NCBI GenBank assembly: GCA_012270635.1
Contig: JAAXHX010000143.1
Coordinates: 1 to 7,585 of the forward strand
DNA length: 7,585 nucleotides
Reading direction: 5' to 3'
From: Dehalococcoidia bacterium
Lineage (GTDB): Bacteria > Chloroflexota > Dehalococcoidia > Plut-88900
Shown here one piece after another: positions 5,579 through 7,585 of this stretch (positions are counted from its first letter, which is position 1; every line of letters starts with the position of its first letter). Both the position numbers and the translations under genes were made by a program. A model generated the notes under the pieces. That model saw only the letters and a program-made list of their open reading frames with translations, ran no database searches and was not told the DNA's origin.

Positions 5579-7507
5579 TTGGCAAACGTCGTACTGGACA
5601 GAATCAACGGCCCGCAAGACCTGAAGCGCCTATCCTACCCGGAACTGGACACCCTGGCAGAGGAGGTCCGGGAGACCATCATCCGGGTGGTGAGCAGGAA
5701 CGGGGGCCACATGGCGTCCAACCTGGGCGTCGTAGAGCTTACCCTGGCCTTGCATCGAGTCCTGGACAGCCCTAAGGATAAGATAGTTTGGGACACGAGC
5801 AACCAGTGCTACACGCACAAGCTGGTCACTGGACGCAAGGACGGCTTCGAGGAGATTAGGACGAAGGGCGGGTACTCCGGCTTCGCAGAGATCACGGAGA
5901 GCCCGCACGACATATTCGGGGCGGGGCATGCGGGGACCGGTCTCTCGGCGGCGGCGGGCATGGCGGCGGCTCTGACCCTCACCCACCAGGACGGTTACGT
6001 TGTCGGAGTGGTGGGGGATGGGGCGCTGACCGCGGGGCTCAGCTACGAAGGGCTGAACAACATAGCCCAGGAGAAGCCCGAGAACCTGATGGTCATCCTG
6101 AACGACAACGGGATGTCGATCTCGGAGAACGTCGGGTGGCTCACCAACTGGCGAAACCGGATCACCCTGCACCCCGACTACCGGTCCCTGGTGGAGGGCG
6201 GACGCAACCTGGCCAAGGCCCTTCCCCAGGGCGAGCTGGTATGGCGACTGGCCCGGCGCATCAAGACCAGTCTGGAAGGGATCATCATCCCCAACCTGCT
6301 GTGGGAAGAGATGGGCTTTCGCTACATAGGCCCCATTGACGGCCACAACATCGAAGAGCTGGAAAACGTCCTGCGGGACGCGATGAAATATCATGACAAG
6401 CCACCCCTGGTGCACGTGGTCACCCACAAGGGCCGGGGCCACGAGCCCGCGGAAATGGACCCGATCAAGTTCCATCAACCGAGTTCCCCCATAGGAGCGG
6501 GCTCGGGCGCGCCGACCTACTCCAAGGTGTTCGCGGACACGATGGAAAAGATGATGGAGGCCAACCCGGCGGTGGTCGGGATCAGCGCGGCCATGCTGGA
6601 GGGCACGGGGCTGAAGCAGGTGGAGAAACGGTTCCCCAAACGGGTCTTCGACGTGGGGGTGGCGGAGCAGCACGCGGTCACGGTGGCCGCCGGAATGGCC
6701 CGAGGGGGCCTGAAGCCGGTGGTGGCCATCTATTCCACGTTCCTGCAGAGGGCCTACGACCAGATCCTCCACGACGTATGCCTCCAGGACCTGCCCGTAA
6801 TAATCGGGGTGGACAGGGCGGGGCTGGTCGGGGAGGACGGCAGGACCCACCAGGGCATCTTCGACATAGCCTTTGCGGGTTCGCTGCCGAACATTGTAAT
6901 GGCCGCACCGAAGGACGAGGACGAGCTCCAGCACCTCCTCTACACCGCAGTCCAGCACAAGGGCCCGACGGCCCTGCGGTACCCGCGGGGCTCGGGATAC
7001 GGTGTGCCCCTGGCGTCGGACCTGCGCCTCGTGGAGATAGGCACGGGCGAAGAGCTCAGGGAAGGCAAGGACCTGACCATCATCGCCATCGGCTCGATGG
7101 TGTACCCTGCACTGGATGCGGCGGAGACCCTGGCCGCCAAGGGCGTGGAATGCACTGTCCTCAACGCCCGATTCATCAACCCGTTGGACGAAAAGCTGAT
7201 ACTCGACAGCGTCGCCAAGACCGGACGGGCCGTCACCGTGGAAGAGCACATGATAAGTGGCGGCTTCGGGGCCCGGGCTCTGGCGCTGATAGAAAAGATG
7301 ATGCCCAAGGGTGCGAAGGTCAAGACGCTCGGGGTGCCGGACAGGTTCATCGAGCACGGGGTGAGGTCGGAACTGCTGGAGATGCTGGGGCTCACGGCGG
7401 AAGGCATCGCAGGTTCCATAAAAGATGGCTTCCCCGAGCTGTTTTCGAAAGGCTCGAGGCAACGGACAATGGCGAAGACGGGGCGGAACGCCAACCCGTC
7501 CCGGTGA
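5579..7507 (+). CDS. dxs: 1-deoxy-D-xylulose-5-phosphate synthase
   Basis: This 642-residue cytoplasmic enzyme condenses pyruvate and glyceraldehyde 3-phosphate, using thiamine diphosphate and Mg2+, to make DXP, the first step of the MEP isoprenoid pathway and a precursor of thiamine and pyridoxal phosphate. The thiamine-binding domain has GGH (42-44), GAGHAGTGLSAAAG (114-127), GDGALTAG (146-153), LNN (159-161) and ILNDNGMSIS (173-182), followed by YIGPIDGHN (249-257). The pyrimidine-binding domain has DVGVAEQHAV (358-367) with catalytic Glu363, then DRAGLVGEDGRTHQG (412-426) and RYPRG (467-471). A C-terminal transketolase-like domain ends in a short basic tail. Length and order are normal for the family. 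The near-invariant GHQ of WDVGHQ is Ser-Asn-Gln here (74-76), an unusual change beside the active site. The start is a TTG with a weak purine-rich GCGAGAAG upstream; it gives the expected family N-terminus (VLDRINGPQDLK), and the first in-frame ATG is too far downstream. Confidence 0.96.
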   Translation: MANVVLDRINGPQDLKRLSYPELDTLAEEVRETIIRVVSRNGGHMASNLGVVELTLALHRVLDSPKDKIVWDTSNQCYTHKLVTGRKDGFEEIRTKGGYSGFAEITESPHDIFGAGHAGTGLSAAAGMAAALTLTHQDGYVVGVVGDGALTAGLSYEGLNNIAQEKPENLMVILNDNGMSISENVGWLTNWRNRITLHPDYRSLVEGGRNLAKALPQGELVWRLARRIKTSLEGIIIPNLLWEEMGFRYIGPIDGHNIEELENVLRDAMKYHDKPPLVHVVTHKGRGHEPAEMDPIKFHQPSSPIGAGSGAPTYSKVFADTMEKMMEANPAVVGISAAMLEGTGLKQVEKRFPKRVFDVGVAEQHAVTVAAGMARGGLKPVVAIYSTFLQRAYDQILHDVCLQDLPVIIGVDRAGLVGEDGRTHQGIFDIAFAGSLPNIVMAAPKDEDELQHLLYTAVQHKGPTALRYPRGSGYGVPLASDLRLVEIGTGEELREGKDLTIIAIGSMVYPALDAAETLAAKGVECTVLNARFINPLDEKLILDSVAKTGRAVTVEEHMISGGFGARALALIEKMMPKGAKVKTLGVPDRFIEHGVRSELLEMLGLTAEGIAGSIKDGFPELFSKGSRQRTMAKTGRNANPSR

Positions 7508-7523
7508 GGACTTTCCGGAGACT

Positions 7524-7585
7524 ATGACGCTTCCCGCAGTCTTCGACACCTACAAGGAATCTCTCGACGCAACGCTGAGGTCGGC
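7524..7585 (+). CDS. N-terminus of a gene cut by the window edge; possibly a polyprenyl diphosphate synthase
   Basis: An ATG 16 bp after the dxs stop opens a frame reading MTLPAVFDTYKESLDATLRS up to the edge. GGAG lies three bases before the ATG and GAGGA thirteen bases before it, so neither is at ideal spacing. The pattern of an aromatic residue, then Tyr, then a Leu-Asp-x-x-Leu-Arg helix resembles the N-terminal helix of trans-isoprenyl diphosphate synthases, and such genes often sit next to dxs. Twenty codons are too few to show the DDxxD motifs, so the product name is a guess from context; the existence of a cotranscribed gene is more likely than its identity. Confidence 0.45.
   Translation, partial: MTLPAVFDTYKESLDATLRS

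Noticed and set aside
5630..7549. 639-codon minus-strand open frame opposite dxs
   Set aside because: It mirrors dxs, whose motifs are unambiguous, and its translation is rich in Arg, His and Gly without any domain.

Overview
This is a GC-rich bacterial segment (roughly 60-65% G+C by eye). Codon use and gene style look alike from end to end, and I see no insertion sequence, tRNA, rRNA or CRISPR array. The mix of GrdE-family paralogs, a divergent Dxs and weak or absent Shine-Dalgarno sequences suggests a Chloroflexota bacterium of the Dehalococcoidia/SAR202 kind. That placement is inferred from family resemblance and has not been tested.

Layout. Positions 69-4012 on the minus strand hold three tandem genes (transcribed in the order 4012->2729, 2716->1415, 1364->69). 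They encode full-length paralogs of the component B alpha/beta proprotein family of glycine/sarcosine/betaine reductase (GrdE-like, Gly_reductase fold). They are separated by 12 and 50 bp and probably form one operon from a promoter at about 4063-4092. Positions 4013-4136 form a divergent promoter region. A 12-helix major facilitator superfamily transporter follows on the plus strand (4137-5456), probably from a nearly leaderless mRNA. After 122 bp containing a good promoter (its -35 box overlaps the transporter stop codon) and an inverted repeat comes dxs, 1-deoxy-D-xylulose-5-phosphate synthase (5579-7507, TTG start). The start of a further gene at 7524 runs off the right edge; it may be a polyprenyl diphosphate synthase.

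How it fits together. dxs and the gene behind it look like an isoprenoid-precursor operon. The GrdE-like trio and the transporter share a divergent intergenic region, so transport and metabolism of one substrate is possible, but nothing in the sequence names that substrate.

The most interesting feature is the trio. All three proteins keep the overall GrdE fold signature (EPRHK, FPG..GPP, GWQPT..HPNE, TY.(F/Y)QN, EADA(V/I)V..GNYE), but the Asn-Cys processing site that creates the catalytic carbonyl group in classical GrdE is replaced in every copy. No GrdB selenoprotein partner gene is present in the window. They are therefore unlikely to be ordinary glycine reductase subunits and may represent an uncharacterised, possibly heteromeric, use of this fold.
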